From assembly GCA_018389105.1 (NCBI GenBank), contig JACATO010000626.1, positions 124,001 through 188,000 on the forward strand: a stretch of 64,000 nucleotides of DNA, in the 5' to 3' direction. This DNA comes from Nautilus pompilius (taxonomy: Eukaryota; Mollusca; Cephalopoda; Nautilida; Nautilidae). Below the pieces are notes generated by a model. That model ran no database searches, was not told the origin of the DNA, and saw only the letters and a list, made by a program, of their open reading frames with translations. Positions within the stretch are counted from its first letter, which is position 1, and every line of letters begins with the position of its first letter. The translations under genes and the position numbers were made by a program. This document shows positions 35,571 to 47,000 of this stretch, piece after piece.

Positions 35571-35880
35571 GGATTTTGCATCTTAATTTCATGTTTTCTA
35601 CTATTTTGCACGACTCATAAGTGTACATCTGTACCACAACAACAATTACTTATGCTACATTCTCATTTTCTTCTATAGATGGGATCTGTACCAATTTGTA
35701 AAAGATTTTCAATTATTGCTCCAACTTAATATGTCAAAATTTCTGAAAAATATTTCAGAATTCAACAATATCACAGAATTTTTAAAAAAAATTTGTCTAT
35801 GGTTGGGATGGAGTCAAATATGAAATAATATCAACTTGTAAATATTGGAAGTTTTTACTTTTAACTTATTCATTTGCAGG

Positions 35881-36585
35881 TTGTTTGCGAATTATTGATG
35901 AAAAGGCAGCAGTAAAGTTAAATTTAAAGCCTGGATAAAAGCTTTGCTCTAACTGTAAGGGAAAAAACACTGATGAAGAAGAAATAGAACAAGTTGAGTT
36001 TCATGCTGCTGGTGAATATGAACCTCTTGAAAGTGTGAAAGATGATCTCGATACAAGTTTTACATCCCTTGGTTGCTCTCCCATCAAACCTGTGAGCAGC
36101 TCAAATAAGTGTGGATATGCAAAAAGAAAACTCAAACAGATCACAGACATAACTCAAGAAAAGATATAAAAAATACTGGGAGTGAATGAAGCTGCGCTGA
36201 CTTCACAGACAGCATCTTGTAACAAATGCCCTGATCTGGATGAGTTCATACATGATCTGAAAATAAAAGTTAATAGAAGTACAACAAATGAAAAAAAATA
36301 AAAATTTTAACCCTTCTTCCCTCAATATTTTCAGAAATCTCTTTGACTGCAGATGAAGATGACGACCAAGATAATTATTTGCCAGGAAAATATGTTGCAT
36401 GCATATATGATGATGACTGGCTTGTGGGTAACATAGTGGAGAAATCAGATGATAACCATGATGTGTTGGTCAATTTTATGAAGAATCATCCTTTTAAATG
36501 GCCAGCAAGACAGGATTTATGTTGGGTGCCATTCAACCATGTGCTGTGCTGTATGGATGCACCTCAGGCGACAATACATACTTGC
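35881..36585 (+). pseudogene. Unidentified coding remnant: acidic/Cys region plus Tudor-like C-terminal module
   Basis: The first part reads GCRIIDEKAAVKLNLKPG, a stop, then KLCSNCKGKNTDEEEIEQVE. Next come LGCSPIKPVSSSNKCGYAKR and KLKQITDITQEKI. After a possible intron with a good acceptor (TTTTCAG at 36330-36336), the frame from 36343 reads DNYLPGKYVACIYDDDWLVG. It then has NIVEKSDDNHDVLVNFMK and HPFKWPARQDLCWVPFNHVL. The YVAxxYDxxWxxGxI pattern is Tudor/SH3-like. I recall a similar C-terminal module in uncharacterised, often transposon-associated invertebrate proteins but cannot name the family. Stops at two places suggest decay. The acceptor-like junction suggests the source had introns. 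Confidence 0.45.
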
Positions 36586-37192
36586 TGATCATGACTCTAA
36601 AAACATTCTGACTCTGCTTTCCTTGAGAAAATGAAAAGTTAATGCATAAATAGTTTCATATTAGTGTAAATATACAACTGCTACATATTTCTTCAAAGGG
36701 ATGTTGCGAAGTACACAGTTTGCACTCGATGCAGAAAATGGACACACTTTGAAAATCCTTTTAGGTATGAAGCAGTAGAGTAACACCTTTTGAACTTCTG
36801 TTTAATAAGTTTGTATAAACCTACATATGTGCAAAGAATGATAATTTTTACTCATTCTCTACACTGTGCTTCACTGCTATAAAGTTGGTTCATTTTTCAC
36901 ATTTTTTCATTGGTGCTATTGCAGGGCCCAGGAATGTGATGAACAAGGAGACCTAGGTCTATCTTCTTTCATCTCCTAAATAGCTAGTATGACAGCAGGA
37001 CAAAAATATATCTGTTTAGCCTTTACATAATGTTCTCCATTAGGTATGGCATTCTAAAATTGCCAAAAAATCACTGCGGAAAGTTTTTTTAATCCAAGGA
37101 GAGTACTCAAAGGAAGAATTTCACAATATAAATGCTTTTTACTATTATCCAACCCTTGCTGCACAAGCCTGGCAAGTTTCATGGCTCTAGGC
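36586..37192. other. Non-coding stretch
   Basis: Nothing recognised; it ends at the hAT terminus at 37193. Confidence 0.4.
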
Positions 37193-39030
37193 CAGGGGTG
37201 GGCAAACTTTTCTCCCTAAGGGCCACATGGAACATCCATAAGGTCTCTAGCAGGTCACATTCAACAAAAAATTAAATTTAATACAAGTTATTTTCACACA
37301 AAAATACAATTATCAGGACAGGTTTACACAGACTTTCCTGGTGAATAATGCAACGGAATGATAACACAGTGTGAAGTGGGGACATCACTGCAAAATTTAT
37401 ACTCTGAATAATATTTGTCTTATTTTTAAGTTAGAATTTTATTAATAATGTTTAAAATATACGTATAAAATTTTAAAAATTTAGTAATTCAATGTCAGCC
37501 TTAAATTTAATGTTCAATCCATATTTCGTTCCAAAGTAGTTTTGGCTAAAACCCTGTAGTTCTAACATACACAGGGACCGTTCATGTTACAGAAAACTAG
37601 GCGATGTGAAGTAAAATATCTTAATGCATTAAAAAATTTTTCTTTCTTTTTTTCTTTGTCTGTAAACATTCAAAATTAGTCTTCAGTATCATTGTAGTAG
37701 GAATAGTGGAGGTATCTAAAATAATATTTGTTAGATATGGTTGTAGATGTTTTCTGATTATGAAAATTATTCTCGTAATTACCATTGAAGGAAAACACTG
37801 TATTTTACATTGGGCAGTGAAAATATCGTAGCAATCCTAGTACCTAGTGAAGCAATTTTTTACATTTCAGACTTCAGCCCTTAAAATGAAGTGGCAACAA
37901 AATATACTAGAGTTCATGCGAAAAATCCCAAGAACTGAAAGTTCAAAGGAAGATGCCAGTGAGGACCTAACAGTAACGCAGCCATCTTTGATGAATGATA
38001 CTGATGAGACTTCTGCTTCTGATACTGTGCCACCTACAGAAGAGGCAGATGCCGCATCATCTCTTCCAGACTGCTGGAGTATGAAGCAATATGAGCAGTT
38101 CCAAAAAAAATATGATGGATTGATTGTTCGTAGCAAGAAACTTGGTTGTGATCACTGTGCCAAATTTGATTCCTTAAACATGAAGGGAATTCACGTGTCA
38201 ATTGAATGGGGAAGCTGCAGTGTTGAAGCCTCAGGGAAGGATAAAACCATCCAGCAAGCATCTCTCAGGAAGAAAATGAAAGAGCATTTTTCATCAAAGG
38301 CACATAGTGTTTGTGTAAAGCAACTACAGGATCGTGCAGATGATGCAATTACAAAATGCATTGATAACACGAACCAGAAACATTTTTGCCTCCACATGCA
38401 GAGTTTTCAATACGGTCTCCAGTTTAGCAAAAAGCAGCAGGCCATTTTATGATGCTGAAGATGAGATTGAGTTTCAAATAAAAAAATGGAGTTGACATGG
38501 GTGTTGGACTTCATTCTCGCAAAACTGCTGTGAAAATAGTTGATCACATTGCAAAGGAGATAAAAAATTAAATATTTACCAAAATTATTGAACAAAATTT
38601 AAAAATCTGTGTCATCGTGGATGAAGCTTCAACCATATCTAGTAAGCCTGTGGTTATAATTTTTTTGAAAATCGTGATCTATCACCAACAATTTTCTTTG
38701 AGTTGGTCAAATTGGAAGGGCAGGGGGCAGAAACAATACATGCATATTTGTTAGAGAGTTTGCAGGATGGTGGATTTGATTGCTTTCTGTTCAGATGGGG
38801 CAAGTGTAATGCTTGGCCACAATTCTGGGGTAGGCATTAGACTTAAAAATGATTTTCCTAACATTGTCATTGTTTAAATCATCGTTTGCAACTTGTTCTG
38901 GACGATTCTGTCAATGATATAAAACAAGTGGATCACTTCAAAATATTCATGGATAAAATCTACACAATCTTTCACCAATCAAACAAAAACCAAATGCAAC
39001 TCTTCAAAATTTCAGAAGAACTTGGACAAT
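37193..39030 (+). mobile_element. hAT element, KIAA1586-like
   Basis: Starts with CAGGGGTGGGCAAACTTTTC then AGGGCCACATGG, a well-known hAT terminus. A transposase of the KIAA1586-like type follows. No right terminus was identified; the element fades into AT-rich sequence near 39030. Confidence 0.65.
37847..39030 (+). pseudogene. hAT transposase, KIAA1586-like, broken
   Basis: An open frame of 201 codons has an acidic linker (SKEDASEDLTVTQPS), then WSMKQYEQFQKKYDGLIVRS. A zinc-finger-like segment follows (LGCDHCAKF, then KKMKEHFSSKAHSVCVKQ), with Cys pair and His arranged as in TTF/BED-type fingers. After the stop at 38452, SRKTAVKIVDHIAKEIKN and KICVIVDEASTISSKPVV (catalytic Asp region) appear. 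FCSDGASVMLGHNSGVGIRL, the second Asp region, follows near 38790. Several stops and a shift break it. KIAA1586 is a vertebrate gene derived from this hAT branch; here it is plainly a transposon relic. Confidence 0.75.
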
Positions 39031-40199
39031 AAATTCTAAAATGTCTTTAAAACAATACATATATCACTTTAAAATTTATACATTAGAAACCAAAATACAA
39101 CAATTTTACAGGTAAACATGAGACTAAAGCCTCTTTTTAAAACATTTCCTGATGTGAAGTAGCTTCGGTTCTCTAAAACAGAACAGAGAATCCAATTTTC
39201 TGTTTCTAAAATATTAATTTATATTTCTTCAAGGTGGCTTGAGACAGTGCACTTCTGCTGCTGGTAAATAAGGTTTTGAATTCTGTAAATAAAAATCAGT
39301 TTTGGTTGTACCCAGCCTATCTATAGAGTGAAGCCAAACTAGTCTGCATCCGTCGCTGTCTCCACAAGTTCTCGTGTGGCAGGTCCCATGTTTTTTCTAG
39401 CAGAAAGCCCCAGTGGCAACAGTTCACCTGTCAGTCCCCGTCCGCAACAGCATCCAGTGGCCTAAAGCAAGCGCGAGTCATTGATGCGGCTGGCAAGCCA
39501 GCGGGGTGATAGGGAGCTATATGGTTGTTAATGTAAATAGTTGTGGACTGCTGCCTAAACAGAATTGTCATCAGCAAATATACCCCTCTGATGACCACCT
39601 TCATGGATCAGAAAAGATGAAAGTCAGACTTACTATAATCAAGTGGATGTTGTTCTGTAATGATGCACAACAATGCTGCCATACTCAACTACCCAGTACC
39701 ACACAGTTATCTCAAAAATCCAGCACAGGGTAAATATGACAGATTTTGAAAAAGCCAGGCTCTTTTCAGGCATATATATCCACACAACCATACATGGTTC
39801 ATTTACTCTATATTTTTTGAATTACCAATTTCATGGTAGCTGAGGATAATATTCTCTTTTCAAGCATCAAATATTTCTCAACTCATACAATCAGAGAGTC
39901 AAAGGTACACCAGTTTACAATCATTTAGACATACGATAGATAGTCCATTGGCTATGGTGCTTCCAATGAACTGACTTTAATGTAATACAGACACAGAGAT
40001 AAGACAGATTAAAGCTTATCTACAATTCAGTGGGAGAGATACAGTATTCAGCATCCATGACAATGAAAAAACAAAACCACCAACATCTTCAAATGTACAA
40101 TAGTTTTTGTTATCATTTAATACTACAGTTCTATTTTGCCCTAAACATTTGTTTAAAACTAATAATAAATACATTAACAATTTTTGATCTCTGTTAGAA
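39031..40199. other. Non-coding stretch before the LINE pile
   Basis: A GC-richer segment at 39330-39510 is probably part of an unclassified repeat. No coding recognised. Confidence 0.4.
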
Positions 40200-40640
40200 A
40201 AATCTGTTGAGAACACAGCAAAGTCTCCTGTAACACCACATCCCATGGAGGTTAAGGATCCAGAGGACATCACAACCTCTGAAGCAACAGCTCCAGAGGA
40301 AGGTGTCCAGGCCCCTGGAACAGACAAAGGCGTGAACTCCTCACCCCCTAAATAGCCAAAAATCAAGGGGATGAGGCCCCAAGTGGACCAGCCCCGAATC
40401 TAACCCACCCACACCACCAAAAAGGGAAATAATGGAAGACAGCCGGGCCCGCTCGCTGGAGGCCCCTCCAGACACTTTTTAGAATCAGTCACAGCCCCCC
40501 CTCTATCTGTCACAATGACTCAGGTGGTTGATGGAATGGAAGTGCCCACCCGAAAAGGTGGCACTTTCATTCTGGACGGATCTTTAGGATACAACTCTGT
40601 AATGTCCCCAGGACGATGAGCCAGGTTTAGCGATCACGTG
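40200..40640 (+). pseudogene. LINE copy B: ORF1 C-terminus and ORF1-ORF2 linker
   Basis: A Pro/Thr/Glu-rich tail like that of ORF1 in copies D and F includes EVKDPEDITTSEATAPEEGV and MEDSRARSLEAPPDTF. The latter corresponds to RARSLDAPLRR in copy D and DASLEAPL in copy F. It is followed by the family's linker: GGCACTTTCATTCTGGACGG, then CCCCAGGACGATGAGCC and GCGATCACG. The ORF2 ATG is absent (GTG). The copy ends near 40640, where copy C's 5' leader begins. Confidence 0.65.
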
Positions 40641-40802
40641 AACACTTAGCTTATTTTCCCCCTTTTCTCAGTGAGCTTTAGTTTACCTGCCAACTGTAAG
40701 TTATTTAAATACTTCTGTCCTTATTCTGTTTGTTCCTATCTCCACTTAGTTTCCTTTACAGTTGTTTGTATTTTTTCGAACTTAATAAATATTTAAAAAA
40801 CG
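40641..40802 (+). other. LINE copy C 5' leader
   Basis: Pyrimidine- and AT-rich leader ending AATAAATATTTAAAAAACG directly before an ATGGAGCCTCAGCCATC start like that of copy F. Confidence 0.5.
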
Positions 40803-41801
40803 ATGGAGCCTCAGCCATCAGCCTCCTCAGCAGGTTCCAGCTGTGCCAGAACGGCTAGACAAAGGAAGGTAGGGGCTGGCAATAATAATCTGAAGGACTA
40901 CGAGGACAACGGAGGAACACAGACGGTCGGTCCTTCAGAGATTTCCTCAGGGAGTCGGACACGGATCCGTCCAACCCTCGGAATCTAAATTCCGAGAAGA
41001 GCAGCTCGCTCTTCCTCCAGGCCAACAAAGCGGTAAGTTGCCTGGAAGTCAGGAAAGCGTCGCTCGATGCCAGACTCAGCGAGAAAGTCCGTGCAGCCAT
41101 CTCCAGCTATGGAGGGGCCATCAAGATGCTGAATTAATCTCGACTTAAAGCCTTTCCATTAACGGAATAAACTATACTTTAAGAGGGGCCTGTCCCGTGG
41201 TCCGGTAAAGGTCCGCGGACTGCCCCTGGCCAAGTGTGGAAAGGTAATCGTACCCTTGAAGTACGATGATTGCCTGATTATTCCTCTCAGGACGGAGGAG
41301 CGATAAAATGATTCTCCGGGAGCCTATCCCGAGAAGAACCAGAGAAATGTCGGACATATTCCTTCTCGGTGGTCTACAAAGACCAGCCTACCAAACCACC
41401 GTTTTGTAAGATCTGCAAAGAAAGGGGGCAGGCACACCGAGGGGAGTTGCCAGAGCACTGACACCCCTAAAGATAAGGATCCTCCGAAGGAGCCCTCAGA
41501 GAACAAAACACCACAGACGACTCAACCTGTAGAAAATTTGGTTCCAACAGATCAACAACCCGCAGAGGACGCCATAACCCCTCCAGCTTCAGCTCCAGAG
41601 GAAGATAACCTGGCCTCTGGAAACAGTAAAACCGTGGAGGAGACATCAGTCCGCCCTAAAGCTGCTCACCCAAAGAGCAGCAAATCCAAAACTAAGACAT
41701 CCAAATGGACCGTTAGAGAATCCAACTCTCCAACCCCACCCGAAAAGAAGGCGAGGAAAGTGGGGTTTTGGATGCGTTTGCCAAGGATGTCGTGCCATTA
41801 A
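40803..41801 (+). pseudogene. LINE copy C: ORF1, frameshifted
   Basis: It begins MEPQPSASSAGSS, the family start. A frame shift leads to AAISSYGGAIKML and KVRGLPLAKCGKVIVPLKYD, which match SYGGATEI and IKVRGLPL in copies D and F. The CCHC knuckle region is damaged near 41400-41450. An open Pro/Thr/Lys-rich tail runs from 41538 to 41801 and includes KARKVGF. ORF1 of these LINEs is an RNA-binding protein that coats the template. This copy is dead and stops before any ORF2. Confidence 0.7.
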
Positions 41802-41828
41802 TTCGTAAAAATGAGACAGGATCTGTTT

Positions 41829-41874
41829 GATGGCTTCTCGGCCTTCTCTGGCTAAGACCATGTAGATTTTCTGC
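41829..41874 (+). other. U2 snRNA-like 5' segment at the head of LINE copy D's leader
   Basis: Reads ATGGCTTCTCGGCCTTCTCT then GGCTAAGACCATGTAG. U2 snRNA genes begin ATCGCTTCTCGGCCTTTTGG then CTAAGATCAAGTGTAG. Thirteen consecutive bases (GCTTCTCGGCCTT) and GGCTAAGA are identical, and TGTAG keeps its place. Similarity fades after about 46 nt. It is not a whole U2 gene. It lies exactly between the end of copy C and the leader of the next LINE. Confidence 0.6.
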
Positions 41875-42884
41875 TCCAGAAGACGAGATCGTCCCACTCG
41901 AAGAGGCATCGCCCTGGTAGAGTTGGTTCTGTGGAGAAATATCTCTGTGTTCACCGAAAGGTAAGTTAGGCTTTTTTCACCCAGCCCGTAGTTTTCACTT
42001 GATTTTCACGTAATTAGTAATTCCCTCGAGGAAGTTTGAAAGCTCGCATGTTGTTAGTTAGATTTATTAGGTTCTTTTTCAGATTTAGATACAGGTGGAT
42101 TTCATTAGCATAGGTTAGTTTCGTCCCTTTTCTCAACATTTAGGTTTTGCGTGTAGTCTAGACACCACCTGCTGCTTTGTAATAGGTAAGCCTATATAGG
42201 CACGTCGGAGTTCGGTACTTGTAGGGTTAACGACCCCCCACCGTTTTTGCCGAATCTCCACCTAGAGTCTATTTATAGTTTATGTTTCTATTTTCACTTT
42301 CCCTCTTTAGCTTAGAAGTGCGTGACGTAAATTGCAGGTCCCCCTCCCAATGTTAGCTTAGCGTAGGTCGGCCATCTTGGCTTAGCTCCTTCCACGCACG
42401 TGGTAAATTTTAGCGCCGCGTCCGTCTTTCCTATCTCATTGTTCTCTTCCAGTGTCCGCCGCCGCCCAGTGGGCCGTGTTTTTAATAAAGGAGCCTACTG
42501 GGCTCTAACCCCGGCAACACGACTTCATTTTCAGCTTTTGCGAGTGTTTTTAAATAGCCCTGGTCATCGCCACGTGCCGGCATCCATTTGTCTATTGTCC
42601 GTCTCCGTGTGCGTTTCGCCGTCTCCCCCAGCATCCTTAAGCTCTCTTACTCTTTCTATCCTCCTCTGTCCACTCGGTAGGTTCCTCGGTCCATCCCCCC
42701 AGATTTTCGCTATCTAGACTCTTTTCTCGATCTTTCTCCTCCTCCGTTTCTTCCTTCTCTCTATCCACCTCCATCCCGCTTTCCTAGCAGCCATCCTCTC
42801 TTCCTTCGCCCCCTAACTCCTCCCTCGATGCCCACTCGTCTCCAGTAGGCCACTATTTCGCGCGGATCAGCCGTAGCCAACTCG
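41875..42884 (+). other. LINE copy D 5' leader
   Basis: A GC-richer leader about 1 kb long. It contains a splice-donor-like AAAGGTAAGTTAG at 41958-41970 and a block from about 42184 (AGGTAAGCCTATATAGGCAC) that is repeated at 59503 in copy H. There are pyrimidine-rich stretches before ORF1. The D and H copies are alignable from 42184 to the ORF1 start with indels, so the segment upstream of 42184 may belong to a different insertion. Confidence 0.6.
42186..42240 (+). promoter_or_regulatory. Candidate LINE promoter (TATA-like) in 5' leader
   Basis: CCTATATAGGCACGTCGGA followed by TAGGGTTAACGACC is conserved in copy H (59506-59555). A TATA-like box at the point where D and H begin to match is suggestive only. 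Confidence 0.3.
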
Positions 42885-43940
42885 ATGGAGCCCCAGCCGT
42901 CGACATCAACCGTCAACTACGCCAAGGCCGCCATGCCGGCCAGCCAAGCTCCACGTGGACCACCGGATGGTCCTGGGGCCGATCATGGGATAAAACCTTT
43001 CGGCCAGTTCCTAGAGGAGCTCGCCCTCAACCCCGGCCACCCGAAGAACCTACAATTTGAGAACAAGAGCTCGTTCTTTATAGAGCCGAGCAGGAACTGC
43101 TACGCCGACGATGTGGCCCACGCGCTGCATCGTGCCGGGCTTAGTAACAAGGTGCGCACCGTGATCCCAAGTTATGGCGGCGCAACAGAGATTATCTGCG
43201 TCTCATGGATAAAAATCCGGGGCCTTCCTCTGACGACGGGCTGCGCCGTACCGCAGCAACTGTTGGAGAAATACGGGACTATATTAATCCCATTCAAGTA
43301 CGATACGATCCCAGGCCTCCCCTTCCTGTCCGGCCAGCGTAGTGGGAAGATGCTCCTACGGGAGCCCATCCCGCGCCGGATCAGAGAGGTCGTGGACGGC
43401 AGGACTTATTCTTTCTCGGTATTCTACCGAGACCAACCACAGGCCCCTCCATACTGCCGGATATGCCGGACAACGGGCCATACCGCCCACAGCTGCCCCA
43501 CGGGGACACCCACCAGCGACGAGGCGTCGCCACCAACAAACACCCCCTCAACCGCCATGACTGCTGACCAACCAGCGGAAAAGCCGGCCCCACCCACACC
43601 ACCACCAACCGCACCACTAAAAGTGGAGCCCCCACGGAGCCGCCAACCGTCTGAGAGCGACACGGTCATCTTCAGTGATGGGAATGACTTCACACCAGTC
43701 AAACCCGGAAGAGGAGGGCAGGAAGCGGACCGTCCGCGAGTCCTTCCCCGTCGCCCCCCCCCCCCCCCCGTGAAAAGGGAGGCGCCCCTGAACGAGGCTC
43801 GCCGCGCTCGGTCGCTGGATGCCCCGCTCCGCCGCCTCCTGGAGGTGTGTAGCGAGGCGCCTAAGGTCCAGACGCCACCCACCACCTCCAACACAACCGA
43901 TCCGGCTCAGGGGGCCGATCGCACGGAAGCGCTCGCCTAA
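42885..43940 (+). CDS. LINE copy D ORF1: CCHC zinc-knuckle RNA-binding protein
   Basis: This is an intact 351-codon frame starting MEPQPSTSTVNYAKAAM. Residues 60-190 form the conserved core: SSFFIEPSRN, YADDVAHALHRAGLSNKVRT, IKIRGLPLTTG, LPFLSGQRSGKMLLREPIPR. A CCHC knuckle at 191-204 (CRICRTTGHTAHSC) has C-x2-C-x4-H-x4-C spacing. A Pro/Thr-rich basic tail then contains RARSLDAPLRRLLEV. ORF1 proteins of Tx1-like LINEs bind the element RNA. Compared with copy F, a block of about 30 residues between the GGATEI and WIKIRGLPL motifs is missing in frame, so this is probably an internally deleted version. A 17-base C-run (43755-43771) lies in the tail. ORF2 starts 80 bp downstream. Confidence 0.85.
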   Translation: MEPQPSTSTVNYAKAAMPASQAPRGPPDGPGADHGIKPFGQFLEELALNPGHPKNLQFENKSSFFIEPSRNCYADDVAHALHRAGLSNKVRTVIPSYGGATEIICVSWIKIRGLPLTTGCAVPQQLLEKYGTILIPFKYDTIPGLPFLSGQRSGKMLLREPIPRRIREVVDGRTYSFSVFYRDQPQAPPYCRICRTTGHTAHSCPTGTPTSDEASPPTNTPSTAMTADQPAEKPAPPTPPPTAPLKVEPPRSRQPSESDTVIFSDGNDFTPVKPGRGGQEADRPRVLPRRPPPPPVKREAPLNEARRARSLDAPLRRLLEVCSEAPKVQTPPTTSNTTDPAQGADRTEALA

Positions 43941-44020
43941 GCGGTGACACTTCGTTTTGGACGGACCTCCCGGTTTTGGACTAGATAAAGCCCACGGACG
44001 ATGAGTATCGGCTTACGATC
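43941..44020 (+). other. Conserved ORF1-ORF2 linker
   Basis: The 80-nt spacer has CACTTCGTTTTGGACGGACC, then AAGCCCACGGACGATGAG, then TTACGATC before the ORF2 ATG. Counterparts lie before ORF2 in copies B, F, G and H. Such conservation outside the ORFs suggests a role in ORF2 translation, which is inference. Confidence 0.55.
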
Positions 44021-47000
44021 ATGCGTAGACTGGAATTTGTCTCCCTCAATTTAAGGGGGATAAAATCCAGCAAACACTGGCACTCTTTTCTCGATCAACT
44101 CGAACATTCACACCAACCGATGATCGCCTGCCTTCAGGAACTACACTTAAAATCACAACACGAGGTAGATAGGCACTTCGCTAACTGGTCCGGGTGCATG
44201 ATCTCCAGCCTCGACTCCACAGGTAGAAAAAAAGGTGTAGCTATCCTTTTCCACCACAGTATAAACGTAAGAACAGAACACTCTTACAGTGATAACGACG
44301 GTAGGATCGCGATCGCCAGTTACCAAAACGAGCTCCAGCGAAAAGTGATGACAGTATCGCTATACGCCCCTAACGTGGCGAAGGAGCGGGCGGCGTTCTT
44401 TCAGAACTTCAACGACAGGCTAGAAACAGAACTTAGGTCATACCCCGCCGACGATATTTATATCTTAGGTGATTTTAACTGTGTAGCCTCCCATGAACTA
44501 GACAGGCAGGGTCCTGACATTAAAAGTAGGACTCATCTGGTCGGCGAGCCGCACCTGCGAACCATGTGCTCCAGGTCCGACCTCGCCGACGCCTTCAGAT
44601 TTAAACACCCGGACGCGAAGGCGTACACACACTACAGCAAGAAGTACCAGGTAGCCACTAGAATAGACGGGCTGTACGCTTCTAAACATGCCCTTAGACA
44701 ACTCCAGGGCGTCTCGCACACCGCCATCCCCTGGAGTGACCACTGCCAGGTTCAGGCCGCTTTCACGGTCCAGGCGAACACCAGAGGTCCCGGTGTATGG
44801 AAGCTCAACAACGCTATTCTGACCGAGTCAGAATACGTCGAGAGCATCCAATGCATCTGGGAGGACTGGTCCCTTCGAGGGCGGAGTTCGCCGACCCCCT
44901 GGAGTGGTGGGACGCAGGTAAGGTTAGACTAAGGCAATTCAGCAAAAAATACTGTCAGGCGCGCAGCTCTTACCAACAATACGTAGAGTCTAGGTTACAG
45001 TCAGATCTAAAAATAGAGTTAAACCAGGCCGCTTTAGGATTAGATAAGACCAGTTCTATTAAAGCCATTCAAACCCAGCTAGACAACCTGCAATTAAACA
45101 AAACGGAAGGCGCTAGGATTAGAGCCCGAGTACCGGCTATGAACGGAGAAGGGAATAGTCGGTCCTTCCGTGGTTTAGAGAAATCAAAATCAGATAAAAC
45201 CATAAATAAACTAATAAACCAAGACGGCCTCATCATCTCCGACATGGAGGAAATACTTAGGGAAGAGTCTCGGTACTATAATGAACTTTATAGTAAATCG
45301 GACACATGTCCCGTAGCTCAGGACGAACTCTTGGCGTGTCTAGAAAATAAACTAGACCCCCTAGATGCCGAACTCTGCGAAGGACCCCTAACCATCCAAG
45401 AAATAAAACAGGCCATTAGGGCCTCAAATAACGAAAAGACCCCAGGAAATGACGGCCTTACGCTGGAATTCTATAAAAGATTCGAATACCTTCTAGCTAA
45501 GGACCTGACAGACACTGCGAACAGCGCACACAGTAAGGGGGCTCTCTCGGAAACCCAACGTATCGCCACGATCACTTTGCTCCCGAAGGGAGGTGACGCG
45601 GCGCGCCTGGACAACTGGAGGCCCATAAGTCTCTTAAACAGCGACTATAAAATAATAGCTAAGGCGTTAGACAACAGGCTAGCAAAAGTCTTAGATAAAA
45701 TCATAGGTGCCGAACAAACCTGTTCAGTCCCCGGCAGGACTGTTCAGAGAAATCACTAGTAGACTAGACACGGAAAGTTCCATAGGTATTATGCCAGCCG
45801 TAGACCAAAAGAAAGCCTTTGACAGGGTAGACTGGGACTTTCTCTCTTTAAGACACTTAAAACCCTCGGCTTCGGGGAGTATTTCATCCGCTTCATCCGC
45901 CTCCTCTACACTCTTCCTTCCACTCAGATCCTCCAGAACGGCTTCACGTCGCCGTCGTTCCACCCGACCAGGGGCATCCGTCAGGGGTGTCCCCTCAGCG
46001 CCATGCTCTACATCCTAGCAGCAGAACCACTGGCAGCTTACATCAGAGCACAGAACAACATCACGGGCATCGAGGGAATCAAGATCCAACAATACGCTGA
46101 TGACATGACTCTGCTACTCCGGGACGAAGACAGCCTCAACGGAGCCCTCGGTGCCCTGGAGCTGTACGAGCGCGCCACCGGAGCCAGCATCAACAAGAAG
46201 ACGACGCAGGCGGCATGGCTGGGGGGCACTGGCGGTCCCCTGGAAAAACATGGTCTCACACGGGTGGACGACCAGATCAAGCTTCTGGGGATCTACTTTC
46301 CTACTAACCACACCGCAGACACCCGCATGAATAACTGTAACCCCACTGTCAACCAAATTACCGCCCAACTAACCGCATGGTCTTCTTTCAACCTCTCCTT
46401 CTTCACCAAAACCCAGCTCATTCAGACCTACTCTATCCCCAAAATCCTCTATAAGTCGAAAATCGTCGCGATGCCAGGTTGGGCGCGCACCTCCATAGAC
46501 GCCGAGTTTGACCGGTTTCTGTGGCAGGGGCGCAAACACCTGGCGAACAAACAAATAACTAGACGACCCCGAAGCCAAGGAGGGCTAAACCTTCCTAACA
46601 TAGAGAGCATAAACGGTGCTCAGCAAATAATAAACATAGTGAATATCATAAGGAACGTAGGTGATAGACCAAAACGGCAACAACTCTTTCTCGATAGGTT
46701 AGCCAGGGCATACAGGATCCCGCATGGGCTGCATGCTCTAACCGCGAAACTAAAACTATATAGAGTACAGAAAAACATACTCACCGACTGTCACGTGACT
46801 GCTATGACTAACTGGGTGAAATCAGACATCAACATCACAGGTAATGAGGTGAGCTTAGGAACACATAAAGTTGAACTCGCAAAATTGTCCCAGCGCGACG
46901 TCTACTCCTTCCTCATCCCGCCCCATTCAGGGACCGGACTACAGGGGGAAGTGCAGAACGCACTCAGCTCAGGCCCGCTTCCATGGGATCGGATATGGAG

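Noticed and set aside
41829..41874. A functional U2 snRNA gene
   Set aside because: Only the first 46 nt or so resemble U2; the branch-point, Sm-site and 3' stem regions do not follow.
43424..43894. 156-residue minus-strand open frame
   Set aside because: Antisense shadow of the GC-rich LINE ORF1.
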